Positions 7,711-16,999 of a stretch of DNA of 42,928 nucleotides are shown here, one piece after another. The position numbers and the translations under genes were made by a program. Position 1 is the stretch's first letter, and each line of letters begins with the position of its first letter. Where the stretch lies: contig DYLV01000008.1 in NCBI GenBank assembly GCA_020721925.1, positions 1-42,928 on the forward strand, written 5' to 3'. The DNA is from Leptospira biflexa (GTDB lineage Bacteria > Spirochaetota > UBA4802 > JAGODF01). The notes below the pieces were generated by a model. The model was not told where the DNA came from, searched no databases, and worked only from the letters and a program-made list of their open reading frames with translations.

Positions 7711-9595
7711 CCGCTTCCGGGCGGGTTCTGCCGTTCCCTCCCTCTTCTCAGCGCTTTTCACTGCTGCTTCGATTATCATCTCATACGGGATTTTGTTATG
7801 GCGAACCAGCGAAATAATCATCGGCTCCGTTCTTCTCTTTATGGCGCTTGCTCTGTCGATTTCCATAATTCTGCGAAGATCTTCCGTGCCTGATGCAAGT
7901 CGCGCTTTTCTGCGAAACACAGTTCTTTTTGTTGTACTACCGGCTTTATGCGCATCGGCGGCGGCTTTCCATGTTTGTGCGCTTGTTTATACGCCTGCAT
8001 GTGAGATTGCAAAGGAGACCGGGAGGTATTTCAAGGGTACGGTGCGTGAAGCAAAAATGGCCCGGTATGCACAGGAGGCTGTCGTTGAGATTGAATGCAA
8101 AGAGCAGGACCGATGCCGCATTATGGTATATGTGCCCATTGAGGTGGAAATTACATCTGGCCAGCTAATACATTTTACACACACGCCGCGATTTATTGAA
8201 AAAAATAACGTACAGGAGCATTTTGCATCGTGGCTTTTGCGCAGAGGGCTGCGCGGTTCTGTGGCGCTCTCGCACGATGAATTTACCGTCGAAGATACCG
8301 ATGAATCCAAATTGAGGATGATGATCAGAAAGGATATCGCACAGCGGGTTGATAGGATTTTTTCGCATAAAACTGCTTCTCTTTTGAAAGGGCTTTATTT
8401 CGGCAATAAAAACCATATCGACAAGGAAATCATACAGGATTTTACCTGGGCAGGCGTGCTGCACATTCTGGCGGCAAGCGGTGCTCATCTTGCGACGCTC
8501 GTGTTTCTCCCCCTCGCTTTTTTTTCTTTTTTTCATGTGGACAGACGCCTATCTTTCCCGGTGATTGCGTTGATTGTTGCGCTGTATTTGTGGATTAGCG
8601 ATATGCCCGTCTCGCTTCTGCGCGCTTTTGCAATGTTCATCTTCGGGGGCCTGCACCTGCTTTTTGATGCGGACCGCAAGCCTCTCAATATCCTCTTTCA
8701 TGTTGCAAGCTGGATTCTCGTCTTTGCGCCATGGGAGCTGTATCAGCTCGGTTTTCAGCTCACATTCGGCGCTACTGCGGGAATTCTGCTCTTCTACGGA
8801 AATTGCCAAAAAACCTTCAGCTTTTTACCAAAAGTTCTGTCGGTGGCGGTTGCGCTGACCGCATCCGCCCAGTCCCTCGTCTATCCGGTGCTGGCCATTC
8901 AACTCGGAGAGATAAATCTTACATCGGTTATTACCAATCTGGCTATTGTGCCGCTGATCCAGTTTGTGTTTGCGGGTTCCATTATCGTCATGGTGCTCGA
9001 TGCAATTCTTCCATTCTCAATCTGGTGGATAGCCTTTGCAATAGACGGGGTGTACGCACTGACGCAATACCTCGCAGGTGTTTTCGCTGCACTGCCCGGG
9101 CATTTCGCGCCGAAGGCATTATCCCCGCTTTTAATTATTCCCTGGATGCTTTTTATTATGCCCTGTCTGCCATTTGAACGTCTGCGCCCTGTCAGGGCAC
9201 TTGCACTCCCTGTGGCATGCGTCTTCGCGTGGGTATTGCTCTACGAAGCACCTCCTTCCGATGGCAGCACCATGTGCAATGCCGGTGCGGGGAATGCAAT
9301 AATGACGTTGCACGGTTCGCATGCGATAATTACTGGAGAATTAACCTCGATGGATGAAGCGCGTGAAATTGTGCGGCTTGTAAAACATCATCGTGCGCGT
9401 TCAGTTGCTATGGCGCTAAAAACGCTCGATTACAAATGCGCCCATGCGGCTTTATACGTGGCGAAAAACACGCGGCTTGTTTCCTTCACAATTCCTGAGA
9501 ACTGCGCCGTGGGCCGCTATCTTGAAAAGCTCTTCACCGTGCTGGAACGAGACGGTGTGAACATTGTTGTCGAAGATGCACACCATGGGCGATAA
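7697..9595 (+). CDS. comEC: ComEC/Rec2-family competence protein
   Basis: Many TM helices, ComEC core AGVLHILAASGAHLATLVFLPL and LQLGFQLTFGATAGILLF. Overlaps the upstream CDS by 14 nt. Confidence 0.85.
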   Translation: MEAYNRFRAGSAVPSLFSALFTAASIIISYGILLWRTSEIIIGSVLLFMALALSISIILRRSSVPDASRAFLRNTVLFVVLPALCASAAAFHVCALVYTPACEIAKETGRYFKGTVREAKMARYAQEAVVEIECKEQDRCRIMVYVPIEVEITSGQLIHFTHTPRFIEKNNVQEHFASWLLRRGLRGSVALSHDEFTVEDTDESKLRMMIRKDIAQRVDRIFSHKTASLLKGLYFGNKNHIDKEIIQDFTWAGVLHILAASGAHLATLVFLPLAFFSFFHVDRRLSFPVIALIVALYLWISDMPVSLLRAFAMFIFGGLHLLFDADRKPLNILFHVASWILVFAPWELYQLGFQLTFGATAGILLFYGNCQKTFSFLPKVLSVAVALTASAQSLVYPVLAIQLGEINLTSVITNLAIVPLIQFVFAGSIIVMVLDAILPFSIWWIAFAIDGVYALTQYLAGVFAALPGHFAPKALSPLLIIPWMLFIMPCLPFERLRPVRALALPVACVFAWVLLYEAPPSDGSTMCNAGAGNAIMTLHGSHAIITGELTSMDEAREIVRLVKHHRARSVAMALKTLDYKCAHAALYVAKNTRLVSFTIPENCAVGRYLEKLFTVLERDGVNIVVEDAHHGR

Positions 9596-9598
9596 AGC

Positions 9599-9634
9599 AA
9601 AAACCCGTGGCATGCATCCATTCCACGGGTTTTG
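9599..9634. terminator. bidirectional rho-independent terminator
   Basis: AAAACCCGTGG-catgcatccatt-CCACGGGTTTT between the convergent comEC and lipoprotein genes. Confidence 0.8.
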
Positions 9635-9658
9635 ATTGCGCATGTCCAATTTGAATGT

Positions 9659-10099
9659 CTATTCAAGCGCCTGAAGCCTGTTAAACCAGTCGCTGCGGTT
9701 TTCCTGCCAGTCGGTGGATTGGGTCGAGAATGTGAACGAGCTTTCCAGCTCAATAAGCAAATCGCGGAGCTGGGCAATTGAGCCGGCGTTGCTGACGCTT
9801 TCGAGCCATGCGTTTCTGCGGTCGTGCCAGTATGGTTTTTGCGCCTGATACTGGATATTTGTTTCGAATTCAATAAGGAGTTTTCGGAGCACTCCCACGT
9901 CGTTTTGCGCATTTTTCACATCCTGCACCCATGCCGCTTTACGCTGAGGCCATGTCTCTGTCTGTGACTGTGGAAGCACGCTTGCTTCAACTTCGATGAG
10001 AAGCTCACCAAAGGTGCTCTTTTTTTTGCATGAAACGAATAGTCCCATTGCGATAATACATGCAAGGGGAAGCGCGATACTCTTAATGGTAATTTTCAT
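9659..10099 (-). CDS. small lipoprotein with three tandem ~40 aa repeats
   Basis: MKITIKSIALPLACIIAMGLFVSCKKK (lipobox-like FVSC), then three units of the form LLIE.E...(10)..W..R..W. RBS AGGAGG before ATG at 10099. Confidence 0.75.
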   Translation of the reverse strand: MKITIKSIALPLACIIAMGLFVSCKKKSTFGELLIEVEASVLPQSQTETWPQRKAAWVQDVKNAQNDVGVLRKLLIEFETNIQYQAQKPYWHDRRNAWLESVSNAGSIAQLRDLLIELESSFTFSTQSTDWQENRSDWFNRLQALE

Positions 10100-10212
10100 T
10101 GGATACCTCCTGAGATTATGGCTGATGTGTAGCATTACCGTGAAAGAAAATTTATTATGATCAGACTATCAGCAATACATATTGTTTTGACACTATTGTA
10201 AAATAAACTAAA

Positions 10213-10569
10213 TTGGTCAAGAAGGATTTGTATGAAAATGGGGCAGGTGATGCGGAAACGTTTTTCGCTATAGGTGCACGTACTTACCAGGTGCAGCTTG
10301 AATGGTTTGTCATCAACAGGTGTGTGAGTGGCGGTGTGGTGGGATATAGCAGCCCGGAACAGGGAGATGGTGAGTCTCCAGATACGTCTTTTGTACCCGT
10401 GGTGATCTATTACTCTGCAATGGACCAGATTATTCCCTCTGCGGGAATTGGTTATGCATATTGCTCATATGAAGAGGACGGCGGAACTTCTAAAACAATC
10501 CCGAAATATTTCCCGCCTCATCAATGTCGATGGAAAGTGCCGAAGGCTTTTTGGGAAGTCCCGGCATAG
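10213..10569 (+). pseudogene. probable decayed remnant of an exported or beta-barrel protein
   Basis: RBS AGAAGG plus ATG at 10231 gives a signal-peptide-like start MKMGQVMRKRFSL that stops at once (TAG). The frame with beta-barrel-like sequence (FVPVVIYYSAMDQIIPSAGIGYAYCSY) has no good start and runs into the 3' end of fhs. Confidence 0.45.
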
Positions 10570-12109
10570 TCATAATTTTGCCTGTGCAGGCAACCACGAA
10601 TCCCGCGCCGGCAGAAACCCGGAGGGATGATACTGTAATGGTGAAACCTTGTGGGCGTCCGGCAAGTTCGGGATTGTCCGAAAGCGATGATTGCGTTTTC
10701 GCCATGCAGACGGGGAGATTCCCGAATCCGAGGGTTTCAATCTGTTGAAGCTGTTTCTCCGCTTCAGGGGTAAACCTCACGCCGTCGGCGCCATATATTT
10801 CCATCGCGATTGTTTCAATTTTTTTCTGAATCGGCCATTCAAGAGGATAGAGCGTTTGAAAATTGGATGGCGTTTCGCACAGCCGCACAATCTCTTCTGC
10901 AAGCGCTATTCCGCCCTCTCCTCCCGATTCGCGGAAATCGGTAATGAATGCGCAAAGGTTGTGCGTTTCGCATGCATGAAGAATTTTTAAAAGTTCTTCG
11001 TCGCTGTCCCCTCGAAAACGGTTAATGGATATTGCCATCGGCACATGGAAATGGGCGATGTTGTTGGCATGTTTTATCACATTTTCAATGCCGTGCTTTG
11101 CAAACGCGCGAGAGGTGACCACCAGTACAGCTGCAGACGGGGAGAGGTTCCCGTAGCGGCATTTGATATTGAAAAATTTTTCTGCTCCCAAATCCGCGCC
11201 GAATCCCGCCTCGGTTACTACGTAATCGGCCAGTTTCAAGGCCATCTTCGTTGCGATGATGGAGTTACATCCGTGGGCGATATTGGCAAAGGGGCCTCCG
11301 TGCACAAAGGCAGGAACGCCTTCAACCGATTGCACAAGGTTGGGATGCACGGCATGTTTGAGAAGCGCAGCCATCGCTCCTTCGGCGCCGATTTCTCTCA
11401 CCGCAACGGGGCGGCGCAATGGCGTGTACCCTGCGATGATGGTGCCGAGCCGTTGCTTTAATTCCGAAAGTGAATTTGAAAGGCAGAGGATTGCCATGAT
11501 TTCCGAGGATGCCGTGATATCAAACCCGTCTTCACGCATCACGCCGTTTGCTCCTTTGCCCTCAATGCCCACGATGATGCTTCGAAGGGTACGGTCGTTC
11601 ATGTCGATGACGCGCCGCCATGCGATGTCGCGCGGGTTGAGTTCGGGTTCGTTTTTATGGTGAATGTGATTGTCGATCACCGCGGCGAGAAGATTATGGG
11701 CAATGGAGACGGCATGGATATCGCCTGTGAGATGCAGATTTATTTCTTCCATGGGAAGCACCTGCGAATAACCACCGCCGGCTGCGCCGCCCTTTACACC
11801 CATGCATGGTCCCAGGGAGGGTTCACGAATTGCGATCATCGCTTTCCTGCCGATTTTCGCAAACGACTGGGCAAGCCCAATTGTTGTGGTCGTTTTTCCT
11901 TCTCCCATGGGAGTGGGAGTCATGGCAGTCACAAGGATGAGTTTGCCGTCCGGCTTCTCTTTCAGTCTATGAAAAACATTCAGAGAAATTTTTGCAATAT
12001 AGCGTCCATAGGGAATGATTTCATCATCTGCAAGCTCAGCTTGCCCGGCGATTTCCCTGATGGGCTTCATGGTAGTATTGCGCGCGATGTCAATATCCGA
12101 TTGTCTCAC
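10490..12109 (-). CDS. fhs: formate--tetrahydrofolate ligase
   Basis: TAMTPTPMGEGKTTTTIGLAQ, REPSLGPCMGVKGGAAGGGYSQV, NLHLTGDIHA: hallmark Fhs motifs. Confidence 0.97.
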   Translation of the reverse strand: MRQSDIDIARNTTMKPIREIAGQAELADDEIIPYGRYIAKISLNVFHRLKEKPDGKLILVTAMTPTPMGEGKTTTTIGLAQSFAKIGRKAMIAIREPSLGPCMGVKGGAAGGGYSQVLPMEEINLHLTGDIHAVSIAHNLLAAVIDNHIHHKNEPELNPRDIAWRRVIDMNDRTLRSIIVGIEGKGANGVMREDGFDITASSEIMAILCLSNSLSELKQRLGTIIAGYTPLRRPVAVREIGAEGAMAALLKHAVHPNLVQSVEGVPAFVHGGPFANIAHGCNSIIATKMALKLADYVVTEAGFGADLGAEKFFNIKCRYGNLSPSAAVLVVTSRAFAKHGIENVIKHANNIAHFHVPMAISINRFRGDSDEELLKILHACETHNLCAFITDFRESGGEGGIALAEEIVRLCETPSNFQTLYPLEWPIQKKIETIAMEIYGADGVRFTPEAEKQLQQIETLGFGNLPVCMAKTQSSLSDNPELAGRPQGFTITVSSLRVSAGAGFVVACTGKIMTMPGLPKKPSALSIDIDEAGNISGLF

Positions 12110-12165
12110 AGCAGTTATCCTTTTTCGCGTAATCGCGGTTATGATTCATGTGTAATCATGCCGTA

Positions 12166-13323
12166 TTAAGTAAGAGGGCCGAAGATACCCAAAATCCCAA
12201 GGAGATTTTCTCGGGAGATGATATGCTGATTGTAGCAATCGAGTATTGTTTTTATCCCTATGGTTATACCAACGCCCGGCTTTTCAAACTCCCTCTCGTA
12301 TTTATCGCTGATGGTGGTGACATCCTCGTCTGGAACATGTTCCTTCTCCATAATTTCTTTGATACGCGCATCTTTACTGCCGAAAAGGAAGAAATCGCTT
12401 TCAATTTCGCCCGTGAGGCATTTGCCGTCGTCGTTTATTAACAAAGGGCATCCAAACGCATACGAGAGGCCGAGCATGTCCTTTAGCTTTTCAATGAAAA
12501 GGTCGAAGGCATTTGAGGCAAGAACGATCCGGTATCCCATTGTTTTAAGAGTCTGCAAAAGCTCCATTGTCGAGGAAGTGACTGAAGTTGCTTTGATAAT
12601 TGATTTGATGACATCATCAGGAAGCCCTTCGAGGAGTTGTGCGGATTTTTTCATGCACTCGAGAGGGCTTTGCGAAGAATACACGCGTGAAAGCTCTGCG
12701 CTTTCAATGCCGCATAGCTTCATCAATTCAGTTGTATCGCTTTTGTTCATCATGCTCCAAGAATAATCGAATACGATGATTCTTTTCTTTTTATTGAATA
12801 CATCTTGAAGCTGAAACATTGTGTTGATGTTCATGGAGGCCATCGTTTCCCTGAGCGCGTTTTTCAGGTTTTCAACAGGAATGGTTGCGCGGCTGATGTC
12901 CACCAGAAGCTCCATGAGAAATACCCCTTCGCGCGCAATCATCTGTGAAAATTCAATATTGATGGAATAGCGCCTGAGGATTTCCGTCACTGCTGCGATT
13001 ATGCCGGGTGCATCATAGCCGAGAAGAATCAGGAGAATGTTTTCTTTGCCGGGGTCGCGCGGTATGGGGCGATAGCTGTCAATAAAAAGCGTGAGTCCTG
13101 TTTCATCGGAAATTTTATCGACCAGTTTTTTAAAATCATCAAATGTGATGTCCGATGCCGCAAGATCGGCAACCAGGTCGATAATAAAAAGGCCGTGCAT
13201 GACATCCTGCCGCAGATCGACGATATTCCCTTTTATTTCGGCAATCGGCGAGGTGATTTTCTCCACCAGCCCAATTGAGTCGCTGCCGAGTCCGTGAATA
13301 AGATAGAGCTTTGATGCGGTCAT
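12166..13323 (-). CDS. ACT-ACT-HAD protein, SerB-like (phosphoserine phosphatase homologue) with degenerate active site
   Basis: Two N-terminal ACT-like domains (LIHGLGSDSIGLVEKITSPIAEIKGNIVD..., LLGYDAPGIIAAVTEILRRYSINIEF), then a HAD domain aligning with SerB (MGYRIVLASNAFDLFIEKLKDMLGLSYAFGCPLLINDDGKCLTGEI). Confidence 0.8.
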   Translation of the reverse strand: MTASKLYLIHGLGSDSIGLVEKITSPIAEIKGNIVDLRQDVMHGLFIIDLVADLAASDITFDDFKKLVDKISDETGLTLFIDSYRPIPRDPGKENILLILLGYDAPGIIAAVTEILRRYSINIEFSQMIAREGVFLMELLVDISRATIPVENLKNALRETMASMNINTMFQLQDVFNKKKRIIVFDYSWSMMNKSDTTELMKLCGIESAELSRVYSSQSPLECMKKSAQLLEGLPDDVIKSIIKATSVTSSTMELLQTLKTMGYRIVLASNAFDLFIEKLKDMLGLSYAFGCPLLINDDGKCLTGEIESDFFLFGSKDARIKEIMEKEHVPDEDVTTISDKYEREFEKPGVGITIGIKTILDCYNQHIISRENLLGILGIFGPLT

Positions 13324-13341
13324 TGTCCCTCCGTAATCATG

Positions 13342-13863
13342 TTATGTTGTTTTTTCAAGGAGCATTTCAAGATACGATCTCCGTTCAAATTCAGTAAGGC
13401 CGAGCTTTTGTGCCAATGCAAAAAGTTCATTTTCAATTGTTTCGCGGTCTTCGCCGATTTTCTCCAGTTCAGCAAATTCGCCTAAATTATCCACTCTGTC
13501 GGCGCAGATGATGATGCTGCCGAAATCGTACACGGTTCGTTCTTTTTCCACGCAGAGCACTTCCGTGAAGCCAAGCTTTTCTAAAATTGTGTGCATGACC
13601 GATGCGTCCGAGATTTCCACCTCCGCCTCAAAACGGGTTTTGCTGCGCGTACCGATTTTCGGGCCCTTATAGGTGAGCGCGGCTCGCGACCCTTCGATGC
13701 GAACTCTCAGAGCTTCATCGCTCTGTGCGAAATCCCTTGACGGGTGATTGAAATATCGGTCGCTTTCGCGTACTGTTTTGTGCGCAACAGCACCGTGCGA
13801 GACGATGAGTTTTTTAAACTCATCGAGATTATTCAATTTGGCTTTGATTTCAATTTCAAACAT
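13342..13863 (-). CDS. CYTH-domain protein (class IV adenylate cyclase / CyaB-like)
   Basis: MFEIEIKAKL (ExExK), DRYFNHPSRDFAQSDEALRVRIEGSRAALTYKGPK, RFEAEVEI. Confidence 0.88.
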   Translation of the reverse strand: MFEIEIKAKLNNLDEFKKLIVSHGAVAHKTVRESDRYFNHPSRDFAQSDEALRVRIEGSRAALTYKGPKIGTRSKTRFEAEVEISDASVMHTILEKLGFTEVLCVEKERTVYDFGSIIICADRVDNLGEFAELEKIGEDRETIENELFALAQKLGLTEFERRSYLEMLLEKTT

Positions 13864-14648
13864 TATTGCCTCCGATGAAGCGGCCCGCCGATTGAAAGTC
13901 CGTCGCTTCCAAACACCTGTTTGCGCTTGCCGTTGATTTTAATTGCGATGCTGTGTACTCCCGCAACTTCAGTGGCGGTGTACACAATCTGATCGAGCCG
14001 GCTGATGAGAATGCTTCCCGCTGCGTTTCGCTCCACTGCATCGTTAAAATCGATTTCCGCGACGCCGTTTTTTACTGAAATGCCTCTGATTCTGATATTC
14101 GAAGGAACGGCACTCAAGATGCCTTTGCTCCGCTCGATTGAATTCGGTCCTTTTATGAGCTCGCCGAGCGCCTTTTCAAGTGACGCTTCGCCTTTGACCA
14201 GGCGGGTCACGGGAACAAGCGAGACGCGTTCGGTGCGCTCATCCACCCGCAGGAAATATATTTTCATTCGGCTTTCAGCTGTCTGCGATGAGTTTTCCTT
14301 TCCATGTTTGGTATTTTTCTGCTCGCGCATTCCCTGTACGTCGGTTTTGTCTTTTTTATTCGAAAATGAATCCCCCTCATCGGTTTCTTGTATCTTCTTC
14401 TGCGCCGTGATTGGCGCGGTATCCCTCGTGCCGGTTTTTACGCTCCCGCCGGAAAAATATTGATTGACCAGAATAATGATAGCGGCGAGCAATATGAGTA
14501 TAATGAGCAGGTATCGCGGTGCTCTCTGCGATGATGAAATCGCAGGGGGTGTATCTTGAGAAGAATCGGTTTTTCTCCTTCTTGTTGAAGGCGTCTTCTT
14601 TTTAGGTGCGGTTTTTCTCCCGCTCGATTTTTTCTTTTTTTCGGCCAT
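13863..14648 (-). CDS. GerMN-domain membrane protein
   Basis: N-terminal basic region and TM helix, then IYFLRVDERTERVSLVPVTRLVKGEASLEKALGELIKGP...VAEIDFNDAVERNAAGS...QIVYTATEVAGVHSIAIKING. Confidence 0.85.
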   Translation of the reverse strand: MAEKKKKSSGRKTAPKKKTPSTRRRKTDSSQDTPPAISSSQRAPRYLLIILILLAAIIILVNQYFSGGSVKTGTRDTAPITAQKKIQETDEGDSFSNKKDKTDVQGMREQKNTKHGKENSSQTAESRMKIYFLRVDERTERVSLVPVTRLVKGEASLEKALGELIKGPNSIERSKGILSAVPSNIRIRGISVKNGVAEIDFNDAVERNAAGSILISRLDQIVYTATEVAGVHSIAIKINGKRKQVFGSDGLSIGGPLHRRQ

Positions 14649-14792
14649 GTTGCACTATAAAGCTAAAAAAAGATTGCCATTTCTGTTCCCCGCAGGAAGC
14701 AATAGATGCAAAGGGACGATTTTGTTAAATCGTAGATTGAACGCTACCGGAATGCTTTTATTCCGGTCAATTCATTTTTATCCGGATGTGCG

Positions 14793-15638
14793 ATGAAAAC
14801 AATCAGTGCGCGAACGAAATTGTACTGCATCTTCGGAAATCCGGTAAAACACTCGCTTTCGCCTCTCATGCAGAATGCGGCATTTGAAGCGGCTGAGGTT
14901 GATGCGGCGTATATGGCATTTCTTCCGAAATCGATCGCTGAGGCGATTGCGGCTATGCGCTGCCTTCCGATTTACGGAGCGAGCATCACCATCCCCTACA
15001 AAACCGAGGTGATGAATTTCCTTGATGCAATTGACCCGCTTGCGAGGGATATTGGTGCGGTAAATACTGTGCACAACAATGGAGGGCGGATTATCGGCTA
15101 TAATACCGATGGGTATGGAGCGATTGAAGCGCTCATGCGGGCGGGGGTCGATCCTTCCGGAAAAAGAATTCTCGTTCTTGGAAACGGCGGTTCGGCACGA
15201 GCAATTGCATTTTCGCTTCTTGAAAAAAAAAGCCACATCACTGTCGCCGGGCGAAACCCGGAAAAGTTTTTGTCCCTTGTGAATGATCTTCGGGAAAAAG
15301 ATGCGTCGACTGGCGCCATGCATATTTCTGCCCTTGATGATGCCTTTATGGAAAAAATTGATATTGTGATTAACACCACATCTGTGGGAATGGAACCGGA
15401 TATCGCTTCACTGCCTCTCGACGTACGGCTGATATTGCCGCACCATACGGTTTTCGATATTGTCTATCGCCCTCATCGAACCGCGCTTTTACAGGCGGCG
15501 GAGAAAAAAGGAGCGCGAATGGTATTTGGTATTGAGATGCTGCTCCATCAGGGCGCGCGTCAATTTGAAATCTGGACAGGAATGCCGGCCCCTTTTGACG
15601 CAATGAAAAAAGCGCTTACATCGTCAATTCACGAGTAA
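14793..15638 (+). CDS. aroE: shikimate dehydrogenase
   Basis: CIFGNPVKHSLSPLMQNAAFEA, GASITIPYKTEVMNFLD, AVNTVHNNGGRIIGYNTDGYG, VLGNGGSARAIAFSLL. Confidence 0.97.
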   Translation: MKTISARTKLYCIFGNPVKHSLSPLMQNAAFEAAEVDAAYMAFLPKSIAEAIAAMRCLPIYGASITIPYKTEVMNFLDAIDPLARDIGAVNTVHNNGGRIIGYNTDGYGAIEALMRAGVDPSGKRILVLGNGGSARAIAFSLLEKKSHITVAGRNPEKFLSLVNDLREKDASTGAMHISALDDAFMEKIDIVINTTSVGMEPDIASLPLDVRLILPHHTVFDIVYRPHRTALLQAAEKKGARMVFGIEMLLHQGARQFEIWTGMPAPFDAMKKALTSSIHE

Positions 15639-15643
15639 GGGCC

Positions 15644-16936
15644 ATGCGAAGATTACAGGTACTGGCAGATAACGAGCGAAGCCGTGTGTTCACCGGCTAT
15701 TCGCTTTCGTCCATCACCGCGCTTCTGAATGAAATGGGGAATCCGCACCGAAAGCTTCATGCCATCCACATCGCCGGAACCAACGGCAAAGGCTCAACGG
15801 CGCATTTCATTCATCGAATTCTTTGTGCCGCGGGTTTTCGGACAGGATTGTACACATCGCCGCATCTGATTTCAGTTAACGAACGCATACGGATTGATGA
15901 GCGCTTGATTGATGATGCCGATTTTGAGAAAATAGAGGAAGAAGTATTTTCAATTATCGAGCAAAATCCTAACATTCAACCAACATGGTTCGATGCGCTT
16001 ACTGCAATTGCGTTTCGGTATTTCCAGAGTGCGCATGTCGATTACGCAGTGATAGAATCAGGGCTCGGTGGCAGGCTCGACTCCACCAATGTCATTACAC
16101 CGTGCGTTTCAATAATCACGAATGTCGATATTGATCATACGGCATTGCTCGGCGATACCATAGAAAAGATTGCCGGGGAGAAGGCGGGGATCATCAAAAG
16201 AGGCGTGCCCGTGATCACTGCCGCGTGCGGTGATGCGCGTGATGTGATACAAAAACGCGCACAGGAATGTAATGCCCCGCTTTTTGTGTATGGTGATGAT
16301 TTTTCCTCGCATGTCAAAGGGGACGATGAATATGGGCGCTGTCTGTTTGATTATGAATTTTGCGCAAAGAGCAATCCTCAAATCGATGTGCACAGAGTGG
16401 TGAATATTCCGCTTTTGCACCATCTTCCTGAGCAGCACCTCAATGCATCGATGGCAATTACGGCCGCGGTTCTCGTTGAAAAGGGAAAAATATCCAATAA
16501 ATCCCTCCGCGATGGAATTGGCACGTGCAGGGTGCCGGGCAGATTGGAAAAGCTTCTGGGCGAACCGCTGGTAATCTTCGATCCTGCACACAATGTGGCT
16601 GCGATGACTGCAGTGTGCGAGTATCTGCAAAAGTCATATCCGGATAGAGAGAAAGTCGCAGTGCTTCACTGCATGGCGGATAAGGACGTGGACGGAATGA
16701 TCGCGATAATTCAAAACATGTTGACAGAAACAATCTTTTATGTGATACAGAGCGACGAGCGAGCTTTTGTGCCAGGAGTTGAATACGGGGAGATGATGAA
16801 AATTTTTGTAAGCGAAAAAGAACTCGCCGAAGCGCTTCGTGCGCGGGGCGATTGCGCGCTTTTCTTTTTTACCGGCTCGTTTCGACTTTACAGCTGTGCA
16901 AAAAGGATTGCGGATGATCTTTCGCGGGAAACATGA
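15644..16936 (+). CDS. folC: bifunctional folylpolyglutamate synthase/dihydrofolate synthase
   Basis: HIAGTNGKGSTAHFIHRIL, YTSPHLISVNERI, ESGLGGRLDSTNV, VPGRLEKL, DPAHN. Confidence 0.96.
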   Translation: MRRLQVLADNERSRVFTGYSLSSITALLNEMGNPHRKLHAIHIAGTNGKGSTAHFIHRILCAAGFRTGLYTSPHLISVNERIRIDERLIDDADFEKIEEEVFSIIEQNPNIQPTWFDALTAIAFRYFQSAHVDYAVIESGLGGRLDSTNVITPCVSIITNVDIDHTALLGDTIEKIAGEKAGIIKRGVPVITAACGDARDVIQKRAQECNAPLFVYGDDFSSHVKGDDEYGRCLFDYEFCAKSNPQIDVHRVVNIPLLHHLPEQHLNASMAITAAVLVEKGKISNKSLRDGIGTCRVPGRLEKLLGEPLVIFDPAHNVAAMTAVCEYLQKSYPDREKVAVLHCMADKDVDGMIAIIQNMLTETIFYVIQSDERAFVPGVEYGEMMKIFVSEKELAEALRARGDCALFFFTGSFRLYSCAKRIADDLSRET

Positions 16937-16999
16937 AGATTCGAGATTTTGATGTGTGGCCACCGGCGTTTTTATGGTGCAGGGCAAGAGGTGTGTGAT

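Noticed and set aside
7393-7920. 175 aa minus-strand ORF
   Set aside because: Antisense to the beta-barrel and comEC genes; no recognisable domain.
11657-12169. 170 aa plus-strand ORF
   Set aside because: Antisense to fhs, which is unambiguous.
12260-12766. 168 aa Ser-rich plus-strand ORF
   Set aside because: Antisense to the SerB-like gene; Ser/Leu bias is an artefact of the opposite coding strand.
14778-15323. 181 aa minus-strand ORF
   Set aside because: Antisense to aroE; shadow ORF.
16109-16630. 173 aa minus-strand ORF
   Set aside because: Antisense to folC; shadow ORF.
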